Counted from the first letter of the stretch, positions 17,715-27,829 are shown. The stretch: 64,000 nt of DNA from Hyphomicrobiales bacterium (GCA_900466475.1 UBMI01000009.1:550480-614479), one strand, 5' to 3'. Made by a program: numbers and translations. The notes: generated by a model not told the origin, from the letters alone.

Positions 17715-18872
17715 TTACTTCAGCCAGGCGCCGATGCGTTCTATCGCCTCGGCGATTTCAGCCTGCGAGCCGGCATAGGACATGCGCAGCGTGCGCGGTC
17801 CTTCGACCGGGTCGAAATCGAGGCCGGGCGTGGCAGCGACATTGATCTCGGCCAGCATGCGACGGGCGAAATCCATACTGTCATTGGTGAAGCGCGAGAC
17901 ATCGACATAGGCGTAGAAAGCGCCGTCCATAGGGGAGGCCGGCGCTAAGCCGATCTTCGGCAGCCGGTCGAGCAGCAGTTCGCGGTTTGCCGCGTAGCTT
18001 GCCTTGACGCGATCCAATTCTTCGTTGGCGCCGAGGGCAGCCGTGGCAGCGATCTGGGAAAGTTCCGGCGGCGAGATATAGAGGCTCTGGGCGACGCGTT
18101 CGATCGGACGCACCAGCCGCTCGGGCAGCACCATCCAGCCAATACGCCAGCCGGTCATGCAATAATATTTGGAGAAGGAATTGATGACGATTGCCTCGTC
18201 CGTCAGTTCCAGCGCGCTCGTCTCTTCTCCTGCAAAGGTCAGGCCGTGATAGATTTCGTCGGAGATGAAGGCGATGTCATTGGCATCGCAATAGGCGGCA
18301 AGCGCCTTCAGGCCTTCGCGGCCGGTCACAGTGCCGGTTGGATTAGCAGGACTTGCCAACAGCACGCCCTTCAGTTTCACGCCCTTTTCCAGCTGGATCG
18401 CTTCGAGGCTTTCGGGCGTCAGCGTGAAATGCGTGTCCGCCGTGACCGGCACTTCGACAACGTCGAGGCCGAGAGCGCCGAGGATGTTGCGGTAGGCGGG
18501 GTAGCCTGGCCGGGCGATTGCGACCGCGTCGCCGGCATCAAAGAGCGACAGGAAGGCGAGATTGAAGGCGGCCGATGAGCCGGTCGTGACGGCAATGCGG
18601 GCGGGATCAATCTCCAGGCCATGACGGTTGCGATAATGCGAGGCGAGCCCCTGCTTCAGCCGTGCCGTGCCAAGCGCATCCGTATAGCCGATGCGCCCTT
18701 CAGCAAGTGCCGCGCGGGAAGCATCGAGTGCCGCCTTGGGTGCCGGATGGGAGGGCTGGCCGACGGCCATGGAAATGACGGGATGGCCGCTTGCACGTCG
18801 TTTCGTCGCTTCGGCCAGAACATCCATTGCATGGAACGGTTCGACTTCGCTGCGTTTCGAGATGGAAAACAC
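17715..18872 (-). CDS. Class I PLP aminotransferase (aspartate aminotransferase-like)
   Basis: 385 aa from a GTG preceded by CAGGAAG; an open frame extends 62 codons further upstream but has no family similarity. Fold-type I motifs are AVGQPSHPAPKAAL, VTTGSSAAFNLAF, LASPANPTGTV, FISDEIYHGL and SFSKYYCMTGWRIGWMV (PLP Lys). The C-terminal ATPGLDFDP..LRMSYAGS supplies the substrate-carboxylate Arg. Substrate specificity is unknown. It converges with the aldolase gene, with a gap of only 6 bp. Confidence 0.9.
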   Translation of the reverse strand: MFSISKRSEVEPFHAMDVLAEATKRRASGHPVISMAVGQPSHPAPKAALDASRAALAEGRIGYTDALGTARLKQGLASHYRNRHGLEIDPARIAVTTGSSAAFNLAFLSLFDAGDAVAIARPGYPAYRNILGALGLDVVEVPVTADTHFTLTPESLEAIQLEKGVKLKGVLLASPANPTGTVTGREGLKALAAYCDANDIAFISDEIYHGLTFAGEETSALELTDEAIVINSFSKYYCMTGWRIGWMVLPERLVRPIERVAQSLYISPPELSQIAATAALGANEELDRVKASYAANRELLLDRLPKIGLAPASPMDGAFYAYVDVSRFTNDSMDFARRMLAEINVAATPGLDFDPVEGPRTLRMSYAGSQAEIAEAIERIGAWLK

Positions 18873-19078
18873 GATCACTTCCTGCCTGGCTTCAGATGAC
18901 GGCCAGACAATTGCCGCAATAATCGGCTCATCACAATCCCGCGAGGGCTTGGATCGGAGGAAAATTCCTGTTTGATGGCGGCCCGACGCGCCGTAATTTG
19001 ATGCGGACGCATCCAAGCCCATTAACCCGGCAATGGTAATTTCGCTCCGAAAACCCATCAGCCGACGACGAGGATACC

Positions 19079-19837
19079 ATGGCCTTCTTCTCCAAAACGC
19101 TCACCGCGCTGGCGCTTGCAGCCTCCATCGCCCTTCCGGCTCAGGCATTTGCATTCGACGACCAGCAGAAGAAGGAACTGGGTGAATTCATCAAGCAGTA
19201 TCTGATCGAAAATCCTGAGATCATGCTCGACGTGCAGGATGCGCTGCAGAAGAAACAGCAGATGGCCCAGCAGGTGAAGGCCACCATGGCCATCGAGAAC
19301 AATACCGACGGCATCTTCGATTCCAAGAATGACGTGACACTCGGCAACCCGAAGGGCGATGTCACCGTCGTCGAGTTCTTCGACTACAACTGCACCTATT
19401 GCCGCCACGCCCTGCCCGACATGCAGGCGCTCCTGAAGAAAGACAAGAACGTCCGTTTCGTGCTGAAGGAATTCCCGATCCTCGGGCCGGATTCGGTTGC
19501 CGCGCACCGTGTGGCGGATGCCTTCCGCCGGATTGCGCCTGAGAAGTACAGCGACTTCCACGTCGCTCTGCTCGGCAGCGACGGCCGAGCCTCCGAGGAC
19601 ACTGCAATCCAGGTCGCCTCTTCCCTTGGTGTCAGCGAAGACAAGATCCGCGCGGAGATGAAAAAAAGCCCGAACGACGATATCGTGCAGGCGACCTATC
19701 AGCTTGCCGCCAATCTCGGCATCAGCGGTACGCCGTCCTACGTGATCGGCAATGAAATGGTGCCCGGCGCCGTCGGCATCGACGATCTTGAGGCCAAGGT
19801 GAAGAACATGCGGGCCTGCGGCAAGACGAGCTGCTGA
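19079..19837 (+). CDS. DsbA-family periplasmic thiol oxidoreductase
   Basis: 252 aa. A signal peptide (LALAASIALPAQAFAF) is followed by a helical Q/K-rich segment at about residues 25-75 and a thioredoxin-fold domain with a CTYC active site (Cys105, Cys108), then SGTPSYVIGNEMVPG with the cis-Pro loop. The arrangement resembles Com1/ScsC/BdbD-like DsbA proteins with an N-terminal extension. It likely forms or isomerises disulfides in periplasmic proteins. Partner DsbB/DsbD genes are not nearby. Confidence 0.9.
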   Translation: MAFFSKTLTALALAASIALPAQAFAFDDQQKKELGEFIKQYLIENPEIMLDVQDALQKKQQMAQQVKATMAIENNTDGIFDSKNDVTLGNPKGDVTVVEFFDYNCTYCRHALPDMQALLKKDKNVRFVLKEFPILGPDSVAAHRVADAFRRIAPEKYSDFHVALLGSDGRASEDTAIQVASSLGVSEDKIRAEMKKSPNDDIVQATYQLAANLGISGTPSYVIGNEMVPGAVGIDDLEAKVKNMRACGKTSC

Positions 19838-20079
19838 CGCACCGCCCATCAAATCGCCTAAATCGAAGCGCTTCAGCCATGTGGACAAACATGGCGCGGC
19901 GCCCCCTGCCGATTCCGTAAGGGCTTTCAATAAGTCCGCGTGGAGTCTATAGGTGGCGCTCGCGCATTCCCGTGCCTTTGTCACCGAGAGGCTGGCATCG
20001 GACGCGAGGAATACACTGAACCGCGTACGGTTGCTTGATCCACCGAGGTCCAGAGCCGGTGCGCCAAACGGAACATTCG

Positions 20080-20517
20080 ATGACGAAAACGATTTTTGTC
20101 CTGAACGGGCCCAACCTGAATATGCTGGGCAAGCGAGAACCTGGCATCTATGGTGGCAAGACGCTCAAGGACATCGAGGCGGACTGCAAGGCTGCGGGCC
20201 GCGAACTCGGGTTCGACATCGACTTCCGTCAAAGCAATCACGAAGGCATGCTGGTGGACTGGTTCCACGAGGCGGATGAAAAGGCCGCCGGCGTCGCCAT
20301 CAATGCCGGCGCCTATACGCATACGTCGGTCGCGCTGCACGATGCGATCCGTGCCATTTCCATTCCCGTCATCGAGCTCCACATATCCAACGTGCATGCA
20401 CGGGAAGAATTCCGCCACAAGTCGATGATCGCGCCTGCATGCAAGGGCGTGATCTGCGGCTTCGGGCCTCACAGCTACATCCTGGCGCTGCATGCGCTGA
20501 AGAACATCACGGCATAA
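20080..20517 (+). CDS. aroQ: 3-dehydroquinate dehydratase, type II
   Basis: 145 aa, exact family length. Motifs include FVLNGPNLNMLGKREPGIYG (catalytic Tyr), FRQSNHEGMLVDW, AGAYTHTSVALHDAI and ELHISNVHAREEFRHKS with the catalytic His. It dehydrates 3-dehydroquinate to 3-dehydroshikimate in the shikimate pathway. The ATG used gives the canonical N-terminus; 15 codons of open frame upstream are not conserved. It heads the aroQ-accB-accC-aat operon, 21 bp before accB. Confidence 0.97.
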   Translation: MTKTIFVLNGPNLNMLGKREPGIYGGKTLKDIEADCKAAGRELGFDIDFRQSNHEGMLVDWFHEADEKAAGVAINAGAYTHTSVALHDAIRAISIPVIELHISNVHAREEFRHKSMIAPACKGVICGFGPHSYILALHALKNITA

Positions 20518-20538
20518 GAAGAAGACAGGGCTACACTC

Positions 20539-21015
20539 ATGGCTGAAAAGAAATCCGGTATCGATCAGGCGCTGATCCGCGATCTCGCAAACATCCTCAA
20601 GGACACGGATCTGACCGAGATCGAAGTCGAGCAGGAAGATCTGCGTATCCGCGTTTCGCGCGCAGGCACGCCCCAGTATATCCAGGCGCCGATCGGCGCT
20701 CCCGCCTATGCGGCGCCAGCTGCGGCAGCCCCGGTCGCGGCTGCCGCAGTTGCGGCTCCGGCGGCAGTCGGACGTAACCCGGCCAATACCGTCAACGCGC
20801 CGATGGTCGGCACGGTCTACATGGCTCCGGCCCCGGGCGCGCGCGCGTTCATCGAACTCGGCGCCACCGTCAAGGAAGGCCAGACGCTGCTCATTATCGA
20901 AGCGATGAAGACGATGAACCAGATCCCTTCGCCCAAGTCCGGCAAGGTCACGGAGATCCTCGTCGAAGACGGTTCGCCCGTCGAATACGGCCAGCCACTC
21001 GTCGTCATCGAATAA
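20539..21015 (+). CDS. accB: Biotin carboxyl carrier protein of acetyl-CoA carboxylase
   Basis: 158 aa. The N-terminal helical region is joined by an Ala/Pro-rich linker (about residues 55-85) to the C-terminal biotinyl domain. The biotin attachment site is EAMKTMNQI with Lys124, and the thumb and domain features ([16 protein letters not shown]) are normal. The protein carries carboxybiotin between AccC and AccAD in the first step of fatty acid synthesis. accC starts 10 bp after its stop. Confidence 0.97.
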   Translation: MAEKKSGIDQALIRDLANILKDTDLTEIEVEQEDLRIRVSRAGTPQYIQAPIGAPAYAAPAAAAPVAAAAVAAPAAVGRNPANTVNAPMVGTVYMAPAPGARAFIELGATVKEGQTLLIIEAMKTMNQIPSPKSGKVTEILVEDGSPVEYGQPLVVIE

Positions 21016-21025
21016 GGCTTTGCCA

Positions 21026-22378
21026 ATGATCTCGAAGATCCTCATAGCCAATCGCGGCGAGATCGCCCTTCGCGTGCTGCGCGCATGCAAGGAACTCGGC
21101 ATTGCGAGCGTTGCCGTACATTCGACGGCAGACGCCGACGCCATGCATGTTCGCCTCGCTGACGAGAGTGTGTGCATCGGCCCGCCGCCGTCGCGTGAGA
21201 GCTATCTCAACATCCACCAGATCGTCGCGGCCTGCGAGATCACTGGCGCTGACGCCGTGCATCCAGGCTATGGCTTCCTGTCGGAAAACGCCAAATTCGC
21301 CGATATCCTCGAAGCCCACGGCATCACCTTCATCGGCCCGACGGCGGAGCATATCCGCATCATGGGCGACAAAATCACCGCCAAGACGACGGCGCAGGAA
21401 CTCGGCATTCCCGTCGTTCCCGGTTCCGACGGCGAGGTGAAGACCGAAGAGGATGCGCTGAAGACGGCTGCCTATATCGGCTATCCGGTGCTGATCAAGG
21501 CAACGGCCGGCGGTGGCGGACGCGGCATGAAGGTTGCCAAGACCGAAGCCGATCTGATCGAGGCCTGGTCGACGGCCCGCACCGAGGCAGCCGCTGCCTT
21601 CGGCAACGACGCCGTCTACATGGAAAAGTACCTCGAAAAGCCGCGCCATATCGAAATCCAGGTATTCGGTGATGGCGAAGGCAATGCGGTCCATCTCGGT
21701 GAACGCGACTGCTCGCTGCAGCGTCGCCACCAGAAGGTCTGGGAAGAAGCCAACTCTCCGGCGCTCAACGTCGAACAGCGCATGAAGATAGGCCAGGTCT
21801 GCGCCGACGCGATGAAAAAGCTGAAATACCGTGGCGCCGGCACGATCGAGTTCCTCTACGAAAATGGCGAGTTCTATTTCATCGAAATGAACACCCGTCT
21901 GCAGGTGGAGCATCCGGTCACCGAAGCCATTACCGGCATCGACCTCGTGCATGAGCAGATCCGCGTCGCCTCCGGCGGCGGTCTGTCGGTCACACAGGAC
22001 GAGGTGCACTTCCAGGGTCATGCCATCGAATGCCGCATCAATGCGGAGGACGCGCGCACCTTCGTGCCCTCACCCGGCACGATCACGCATTTCCATGCAC
22101 CGGGTGGTCTCGGCGTGCGCATCGATTCCGGCGCCTATCAGGGCTACAAGATCCCGCCTTATTACGACAGCCTCATCGGCAAACTGATTGTCCATGGCCG
22201 GACGCGTGTCGAATGCATGATGCGCCTGCGCCGTGCGCTCGATGAATTTGTCGTTGACGGCATCAAGACAACGCTGCCACTGTTCCAGGATCTCGTTTCC
22301 AACCAGGATATCGCCAATGGCGACTATGATATCCATTGGCTGGAAAAGTATCTCGCCAACAGCAAGCCGGCAGCATAG
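21026..22378 (+). CDS. accC: Biotin carboxylase subunit of acetyl-CoA carboxylase
   Basis: 450 aa from [17 protein letters not shown] with AATAAGG upstream. It carries the N-terminal biotin carboxylase domain, an ATP-grasp domain ([48 protein letters not shown]) and the C-terminal domain. It carboxylates the biotin on AccB using ATP and bicarbonate. The accB-accC order is universal. aat follows 6 bp later. Confidence 0.98.
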   Translation: MISKILIANRGEIALRVLRACKELGIASVAVHSTADADAMHVRLADESVCIGPPPSRESYLNIHQIVAACEITGADAVHPGYGFLSENAKFADILEAHGITFIGPTAEHIRIMGDKITAKTTAQELGIPVVPGSDGEVKTEEDALKTAAYIGYPVLIKATAGGGGRGMKVAKTEADLIEAWSTARTEAAAAFGNDAVYMEKYLEKPRHIEIQVFGDGEGNAVHLGERDCSLQRRHQKVWEEANSPALNVEQRMKIGQVCADAMKKLKYRGAGTIEFLYENGEFYFIEMNTRLQVEHPVTEAITGIDLVHEQIRVASGGGLSVTQDEVHFQGHAIECRINAEDARTFVPSPGTITHFHAPGGLGVRIDSGAYQGYKIPPYYDSLIGKLIVHGRTRVECMMRLRRALDEFVVDGIKTTLPLFQDLVSNQDIANGDYDIHWLEKYLANSKPAA

Positions 22379-22384
22379 GACAGA

Positions 22385-23002
22385 ATGGCAGGAGCGCGCA
22401 GGAAATCGCCAGGTATTACCCCGGAGATCCTCCTGCGCGCCTATTCGATCGGCCTCTTCCCCATGGCCGAATCTGCCGATGATCCGGAAATCTTCTGGGT
22501 AGAGCCTGATGTCCGCGGCGTCCTGCCGCTGGACGACCGTTTCCACGTTTCCAAAAGTCTTCGAAAGACGATCCGGCAAAAGCCCTTCGAGATCCGCTTC
22601 AACAGCGCCTTCGATGCCGTCATGACCGCTTGCGCGCAAGAGACGGCCGATCGCCCGAGCACCTGGATCAACGAGACGATCCGAACGCTCTATTCCGCTC
22701 TGCACGGCATGGGCCATGCCCATTCCGTAGAAGCCTGGGATGGCGATGAACTCGTCGGAGGTCTCTATGGCGTATCGCTCGGTTCCGCCTTCTTCGGGGA
22801 AAGCATGTTCTCGCGGCGCACCGATGCTTCGAAGATCTGTCTCGTGCATCTGGTGGAACGTTTGCGGCAGAAACACTTCACGCTGCTCGATACGCAGTTC
22901 ACCACAGAGCATCTGAAGACGTTCGGGGCGCTCGACGTGCCAAAGGCGGATTATGCGCTGCTGCTCGCAGATGCAATGGAATCACCACATCTGCAGTTTT
23001 GA
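22385..23002 (+). CDS. aat: Leucyl/phenylalanyl-tRNA--protein transferase
   Basis: 205 aa. It moves Leu or Phe from tRNA to proteins with N-terminal Lys or Arg, creating N-degrons for ClpS/ClpAP. Family signatures are [73 protein letters not shown] and [11 protein letters not shown]. It is the last gene of the aroQ-accBC-aat operon, an association common in alphaproteobacteria. Confidence 0.96.
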   Translation: MAGARRKSPGITPEILLRAYSIGLFPMAESADDPEIFWVEPDVRGVLPLDDRFHVSKSLRKTIRQKPFEIRFNSAFDAVMTACAQETADRPSTWINETIRTLYSALHGMGHAHSVEAWDGDELVGGLYGVSLGSAFFGESMFSRRTDASKICLVHLVERLRQKHFTLLDTQFTTEHLKTFGALDVPKADYALLLADAMESPHLQF

Positions 23003-23076
23003 GGTTGAAATTTTCATCCCTGCGTTGATTTTTTGACTGATTCAATTAAGGTCGAAATACAACGGAGGATGGAATT

Positions 23077-24006
23077 TTGAAGCGATATATTGCGGCTGCA
23101 ATCCTGCTCGCACTCGCTGCCGGAGCAGCAGATGCGCGTCCCTATCAGGAAATATTTCCAAACAGGACCGACTTCTCCGATGAAGAGAAGCCGCTTCTGG
23201 AGAAGCTCGATTTCCAGCAAGGGGCAATCAAGCTGCCGACTGCGAAGGCGACGCTGAACGTACCTGAAGGGTTTTATTTTCTAAGCCCCGAAGATACGAA
23301 AACCGTGCTCGTCGACATCTGGGGAAACCCTCCGGGAGCGGCGGCTGACGCACTGGGCATGCTATTTCCTGCGCAATATTCTCCGACTGATGCCGGGTCA
23401 TGGGGTTCGGTCGTCGAATACAGCGCGGATGGCTATGTATCGGACGCCGACGCAGCGACGATCGACTACGATGACCTGCTGCAGAACATCAAGGACTCCA
23501 TTTCGGAGAGCAATACCGAGCGACAGAAGCAGGGCTTTCCGACGGTGACACTCGTCGGCTGGGCTTCTGCCCCGCATTATGATCAGTCCGCACACGCCCT
23601 GCACTGGGCGCGCGACCTGCTGTTCAACGAGAATGGAAACACGCAGCATACACTGAACTATTCCGTGCGCACGCTAGGCCGTGAGGGGGTCTTTCAATTC
23701 GACTTCGTTGCCGGTCTCGAGCAGCTGAAGGAAATCGAGACCGCCGTCCCGACCGTGACCAAGCTCGTACAGTTCGACAAGGGAATGGCCTACGGCGATC
23801 ACGCCGATGGCGACAAGATCGCTGCCTATGGGATGGCAGGCATGATCGCTGCAGGTGCTGGCGCCAAGGTTGCCGCCAAGATCGGGCTGCTGGCCATCGC
23901 CGCAGCCTTCCTGAAGAAGGCGTGGATCCTTGTCTTTGTGGTATTTGGCGGGGCGGTCAGCTTTGTGAAGAAGCTCTTCACGGGCAACAAAACGCCCAAC
24001 GCATAG
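23077..24006 (+). CDS. DUF2167 family membrane protein
   Basis: 309 aa starting at TTG with a strong GGAGGATG site. Signal peptide at the N-terminus (LLALAAGAADARP). The central region fits DUF2167: LNVPEGFYFLSPEDTKTVL, WGSVVEYSADGYVSDADA, VTLVGWASAPHYDQSAHAL, HTLNYSVRTLGREGVFQFDF. The C-terminus has one or two hydrophobic helices (about residues 255-300) and a short Lys-rich tail, so it sits in the inner membrane facing the periplasm. Function unknown. It is not obviously part of the preceding operon. Confidence 0.85.
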   Translation: MKRYIAAAILLALAAGAADARPYQEIFPNRTDFSDEEKPLLEKLDFQQGAIKLPTAKATLNVPEGFYFLSPEDTKTVLVDIWGNPPGAAADALGMLFPAQYSPTDAGSWGSVVEYSADGYVSDADAATIDYDDLLQNIKDSISESNTERQKQGFPTVTLVGWASAPHYDQSAHALHWARDLLFNENGNTQHTLNYSVRTLGREGVFQFDFVAGLEQLKEIETAVPTVTKLVQFDKGMAYGDHADGDKIAAYGMAGMIAAGAGAKVAAKIGLLAIAAAFLKKAWILVFVVFGGAVSFVKKLFTGNKTPNA

Positions 24007-24128
24007 CGACCGACATCGGCAGGCGTGTCGCATCGAACCGATTGTATGCGACACGCATCCGGCGCCGCCATCATCTTGCTGCAGACAGTATTTCGCAGCC
24101 GAAAGTCTGGCCGGTCAGGTGCGCGCTT

Positions 24129-24569
24129 TTACTTGGCGCCGGCGCTGTCCGGTGGCGGGACGTCGGAGTTCTGCTTGCAGTCCTTCAGCCAGACGTCATA
24201 GATCGGATGCTCGACGGCATTGAGGCCCGGGCTGTCGGCAAACATCCAGCCGGTGAAGATGCGGCGGATCTTGCGATCCAGTGTGATCTCGTCGACTTCG
24301 ACAAAACCATCGATCTTCTGGGCTTCCGACTGGTCGCGCGAATAGCAGGCCTTCGGCGTCACCTGCAGGGCACCGAACTGGACCGTTTCGTTGACATAGA
24401 CGTCAAACGTGGTGATGCGGCCGGTGATCTTGTCGAGGCCGGAGAAGACAGCGACCGGATTGTCGATGCGGGCGGCCTGTGCCTGATTGGAAAGAAGCCC
24501 GGCGGAGAGCGCCAACAGCGATACAGCTCCCGCAGCCGGCAGGACCATGTTTCGCAGGGAAAGCTTCAT
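24129..24569 (-). CDS. DUF2155 family exported protein
   Basis: 146 aa from MKLSLRN (GGAGACGGG upstream). A signal peptide ending near QAQAARI is followed by a single DUF2155 domain: VFSGLDKITGRITTFDVYVN, FGALQVTPKACYSRD, FVEVDEITLDRKIRRIFTGW, HPIYDVWLKDC. DUF2155 proteins are alphaproteobacterial periplasmic proteins of unknown role, often next to the NDUFA12 gene, as here. It lies 116 bp downstream of NDUFA12 on the same strand. Confidence 0.88.
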   Translation of the reverse strand: MKLSLRNMVLPAAGAVSLLALSAGLLSNQAQAARIDNPVAVFSGLDKITGRITTFDVYVNETVQFGALQVTPKACYSRDQSEAQKIDGFVEVDEITLDRKIRRIFTGWMFADSPGLNAVEHPIYDVWLKDCKQNSDVPPPDSAGAK

Positions 24570-24685
24570 ACTACCCGTCTCCAGCAAGTATCAGGTTCAT
24601 GGCCGCAGCGATTGCGGCCAACCTGCGGGTAAAGGTCAATTGTGGCCAAAGCGCGGGGTGAAACCCGCCATCGGATGCCTTGATC

Positions 24686-25081
24686 TCAGTTACCGGGCGT
24701 CCAGGCGTCGTAGTCGCCCGTCACACGCGGACGCTCACCAGCAACGGACAGCGAGCCTGGCGGACGATAGGCCTGCGGCGAACCGGTCGGGTTGGCGCGA
24801 TGCGGTTTCTGCCATTCCTTGGCGACGTAGGTTTCCTTGGACGGGGGAACATCAGTGCGGTGATGCATCCAGCCATGCCAGCCCGGAGGAATGGCGGAGG
24901 CTTCTGCATAGCCGCTGTAGATCACCCAGCGCTTCGGCAGACCATAGGAGGAAAGACCGCCTTCGTAATAGACATTGCCCAACTCGTCTTCACCAACCCG
25001 CTTGAAGCCACGAAGGGCGAACAGCGTGCCGAAGGTGTAATTGTTCCACCAGGTGAAGGTGTGCAGCAGGAACTTGATCAT
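24686..25081 (-). CDS. NADH:ubiquinone oxidoreductase subunit NDUFA12 homologue
   Basis: 131 aa. It has the NDUFA12 (B17.2) signature: VGEDELGNVYYEG, KRWVIYSG, ASAIPPGWHGWMHHRTD and a Pro-rich C-terminus with YRPPGS. In mitochondria and alphaproteobacteria this accessory subunit sits on the peripheral arm of complex I. The main nuo operon is not in this window. Together with the NDUFS4-like gene at the left edge it shows that this organism has a mitochondrial-type complex I. Confidence 0.93.
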   Translation of the reverse strand: MIKFLLHTFTWWNNYTFGTLFALRGFKRVGEDELGNVYYEGGLSSYGLPKRWVIYSGYAEASAIPPGWHGWMHHRTDVPPSKETYVAKEWQKPHRANPTGSPQAYRPPGSLSVAGERPRVTGDYDAWTPGN

Positions 25082-25183
25082 GTCTTTTCCTCGTGGCCGC
25101 AGGACGCGGACGAAAGCAGATAGGCTTTTTCGCTTATGCCGCCGCCAAGCCCAATTGTCCAGTGATTCCGACCGAGAACGCGG

Positions 25184-25651
25184 TCATTTCAGAGCCATCT
25201 TGAAACCAAGATGCGACGGCTTGAAGCCCAGCCTTTCATAGAAACGATGGGCATCCTTGCGCACCGCATTCGATGTCAGCTGGACGAGCCTGACACCGCG
25301 ACTTTTCGCCTCGGCAATGGCAAATTCGATCATTCGCGCACCGATCCCCTGCCCGCGCAGGTCGGCGCGCGTCTGCACCGCTTCGACAATCATGGCGGAT
25401 GCGCCGCGTGCGTTAAGCGAGGTGGTGATCATCGTCTGGAAGGTGCCGACGACGTCAGCGTCCCATTCGGCAACATAAAGCGTCTGGGTGGAGGATGCCG
25501 CAATCGTCGCAAAGGCCCGGACGTAATCGGGATAGGCCTCAGGATCAATCGTGTCACCATGGCCGCCAAGCGGATCGGCGGCAAACATGGCGATCAATAC
25601 TGGCAGATCGGCTTCACGTGCTTCGCGGATGATGATCTCGCCGGATGTCAT
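25184..25651 (-). CDS. GNAT family N-acetyltransferase
   Basis: 155 aa. A complete GNAT fold: IREAREADLPVLIAMFAADP, AMIVEAVQTRADLRGQGIGARM (acetyl-CoA-binding R/Q-x-x-G-x-G), and SNAVRKDAHRFYERLGFKPS at the end. The substrate is unknown. Its start overlaps the stop of the upstream acetyltransferase gene by one base (TGATG), implying coupled expression of the two enzymes. Confidence 0.9.
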   Translation of the reverse strand: MTSGEIIIREAREADLPVLIAMFAADPLGGHGDTIDPEAYPDYVRAFATIAASSTQTLYVAEWDADVVGTFQTMITTSLNARGASAMIVEAVQTRADLRGQGIGARMIEFAIAEAKSRGVRLVQLTSNAVRKDAHRFYERLGFKPSHLGFKMALK

Positions 25652-26157
25652 CAGTGGAACTCGAGCGCTTTCTCGAAAACCAGCGTGGGAATGCCGGACT
25701 GGCCGGGGCCGGTATTCTCGTTGCGGCCAGCTTCGACAAAGCCGAGCCGGGCATAGAAATGGATGGCTTCGTGGTTCTGAACCTCGACCTCCAGCCGCAT
25801 GATCTCCGCGTCCGGGAAGCAGGTTTCGAGCTCCGCGAAGATATCGCGGCCGATGCCCTGGCGCTGCAGATCCGGCTTCACGTAGAGAAGGTGCAGCATC
25901 ACGGTTTTCGTCATCTCGGACGACATTGCTGCGTAACCCATGCCGCCAATATTCCTGCCATCATCGGCCACGAGGAATTCGGCGTTCTTTTTCGTCAGCC
26001 GCGCCTTCAGCGCGGTCGGCGAAAAGAGATTTGTGATCAGCTCATCGACCTTTGCGACGCCGTGACTGGCGTCATAGGTCCTATGGAAGCTCTCGACCAG
26101 GAGAGCGCGAACCTTTTCCAGATCGCGCTCGCCAGCCGTTCGGACAAAATAGACCAA
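25651..26157 (-). CDS. GNAT family N-acetyltransferase
   Basis: 168 aa. GNAT motifs include VRTAGERDLEKVRALLVESF, LLYVKPDLQRQGIGRDIFAE (acetyl-CoA loop) and NHEAIHFYARLGFVEAGR. It is the first gene of a two-acetyltransferase unit with a 1-base overlap. The two differ clearly in sequence, so they are not a recent tandem duplication. The substrate is unknown. Confidence 0.9.
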   Translation of the reverse strand: MVYFVRTAGERDLEKVRALLVESFHRTYDASHGVAKVDELITNLFSPTALKARLTKKNAEFLVADDGRNIGGMGYAAMSSEMTKTVMLHLLYVKPDLQRQGIGRDIFAELETCFPDAEIMRLEVEVQNHEAIHFYARLGFVEAGRNENTGPGQSGIPTLVFEKALEFH

Positions 26158-26210
26158 AACCTTCTCCTTGCGGCATCGGCCTTCCGAAGCCGCTTCTGAC
26201 CATTCGGCCT

Positions 26211-26315
26211 ACAGCACCGGCCCGAAAATCGGAATCTATTCTCGAAAAGCCTGATGCGTAGCTTCAAAGAATTAGAGCGTCCTTTGTGCGTCCGAATGGA
26301 CGCACAACGCTCCAG
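26211..26315 (+). repeat. RIME-like intergenic palindromic repeat, copy B
   Basis: About 105 bp with two palindromes: CCCGAAAATCGGAATCTATT at the left and a perfect 9-bp stem TGTGCGTCC-GAAT-GGACGCACA at 26285-26306, itself enclosed by GAGCGT/ACGCTC. It aligns over its length with the copies at 4.3 kb and 40.5 kb. It starts just 8 bp past the gatB stop, and on the minus strand the second palindrome could act as the gatB terminator. Confidence 0.75.
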
Positions 26316-26323
26316 CCTTCGGC

Positions 26324-27829
26324 TTATTCTTCCTCGATACCGAGCTTGGCCTTGACGAGGGCCTGAACGGCCTGCGGATTGGCCTTGCCGCCGGTCGACT
26401 TCATGACCTGACCGACGAACCAGCCGGCAAGCGTCGGCTTTGCCTTGACCTTGGCGACCTGGTCAGGGTTGGCGGCGATGATCTCGTCGACAGCCTTCTC
26501 GATGGCGCCGGTATCCGTCACCTGCTTCAGGCCGCGGCTTTCGACGATCTCGGCGGGGTCGCCGCCTTCGTTGAGGATGATTTCGAAAACATCCTTGGCG
26601 ATCTTGCCGGAAATGGTCTCCGACTTGATGAGGTCGATGATGCCGCCGAGCTGTGCCGGAGAGACCGGCGTTTCCTCGATATCCTTGCCGGTGCGGTTCA
26701 GGGCACCGAGCAGATCGTTGATGACCCAGTTGGCGGCCGCCTTGCCGTCACGGCCTTCGGCAACGGCCTCGAAATAATCGGCAATCGCCTTTTCAGAGAC
26801 AAGCACGGAGGCATCGTAGATAGAGAGACCCAGCTCGCGGACGAAACGCTCCTTCTTGTCGTCGGGCAGTTCCGGCAGATGCTGGGCAAGCTCGCGGACG
26901 AAGGCGTCGTCGAATTCGAGCGGCAGCAGATCCGGATCGGGGAAGTAGCGATAGTCATGCGCATCTTCCTTGGTGCGCATCGACCGCGTCTCGCCCTTGT
27001 TCGGGTCGAACAGGCGGGTTTCCTGGTCGATCGAACCGCCGTCCTCCAGAATGCCGATCTGGCGGCGGGCTTCGTATTCGATCGCCTGGCCGATGAAGCG
27101 GATGGAGTTGACGTTCTTGATTTCGCAGCGCGTGCCAAAGGCTTCGCCCGGGCGGCGCACGGAGACGTTGACGTCGGCGCGCATGGAGCCTTCATCCATA
27201 TTGCCGTCGCAGGTGCCGAGGTAGCGCACGATCGAGCGCAGCTTCGTCATGTAGGCCTTGGCCTCATCCGACGTGCGCATGTCCGGCTTGGAGACGATTT
27301 CCATCAATGCCACGCCGGAACGGTTCAGATCGACATAGGACATGGTCGGATGCTGGTCGTGCATCGACTTGCCGGCATCCTGCTCCAGGTGCAGGCGCTC
27401 GATGCCGATCTCGATATCCTCGAACTGGCCCTGACGATCGGGGCCGAGCGAGATAACGATCTTGCCCTCGCCGACAATCGGATCCTTGAACTGCGAGATC
27501 TGGTAGCCCTGCGGCAGGTCCGGATAAAAGTAGTTCTTGCGGTCGAAGATAGAGCGCTTGTTGATCTGAGCCTTCAGGCCAAGACCGGTGCGCACCGCCT
27601 GCTTGACGCATTCCTCGTTGATGACAGGCAGCATGCCGGGCATGGCGGCATCGACGAGCGAGACGTTCGAATTCTGCGGCTTGCCGAATTCCGTCGACGC
27701 ACCGGAAAAAAGCTTGGAGTTGGAGAGCACCTGGGCATGGACTTCCATGCCGATGATGACTTCCCAATCGCCAGTGGCGCCGGGGATATAACGTTTCGGA
27801 TCAGGCGTGCGAACGTCGACAAGGGTCAT
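26324..27829 (-). CDS. gatB: Asp-tRNA(Asn)/Glu-tRNA(Gln) amidotransferase subunit B
   Basis: 501 aa from [14 protein letters not shown]; a further Met 10 codons upstream is possible. GatB core motifs: [81 protein letters not shown], then the C-terminal YqeY-like tail domain. It activates misacylated Glu-tRNA(Gln) or Asp-tRNA(Asn) with ATP for transamidation. Unusually for a compact gat operon, it is separated from gatC-gatA by about 2 kb with four small genes or fragments. Confidence 0.98.
   Translation of the reverse strand: MTLVDVRTPDPKRYIPGATGDWEVIIGMEVHAQVLSNSKLFSGASTEFGKPQNSNVSLVDAAMPGMLPVINEECVKQAVRTGLGLKAQINKRSIFDRKNYFYPDLPQGYQISQFKDPIVGEGKIVISLGPDRQGQFEDIEIGIERLHLEQDAGKSMHDQHPTMSYVDLNRSGVALMEIVSKPDMRTSDEAKAYMTKLRSIVRYLGTCDGNMDEGSMRADVNVSVRRPGEAFGTRCEIKNVNSIRFIGQAIEYEARRQIGILEDGGSIDQETRLFDPNKGETRSMRTKEDAHDYRYFPDPDLLPLEFDDAFVRELAQHLPELPDDKKERFVRELGLSIYDASVLVSEKAIADYFEAVAEGRDGKAAANWVINDLLGALNRTGKDIEETPVSPAQLGGIIDLIKSETISGKIAKDVFEIILNEGGDPAEIVESRGLKQVTDTGAIEKAVDEIIAANPDQVAKVKAKPTLAGWFVGQVMKSTGGKANPQAVQALVKAKLGIEEE

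Noticed and set aside
17715..19058. Long form of the aminotransferase with 62 extra N-terminal residues
   Set aside because: The extension is not protein-like and a GTG with a good ribosome site gives the normal family length.
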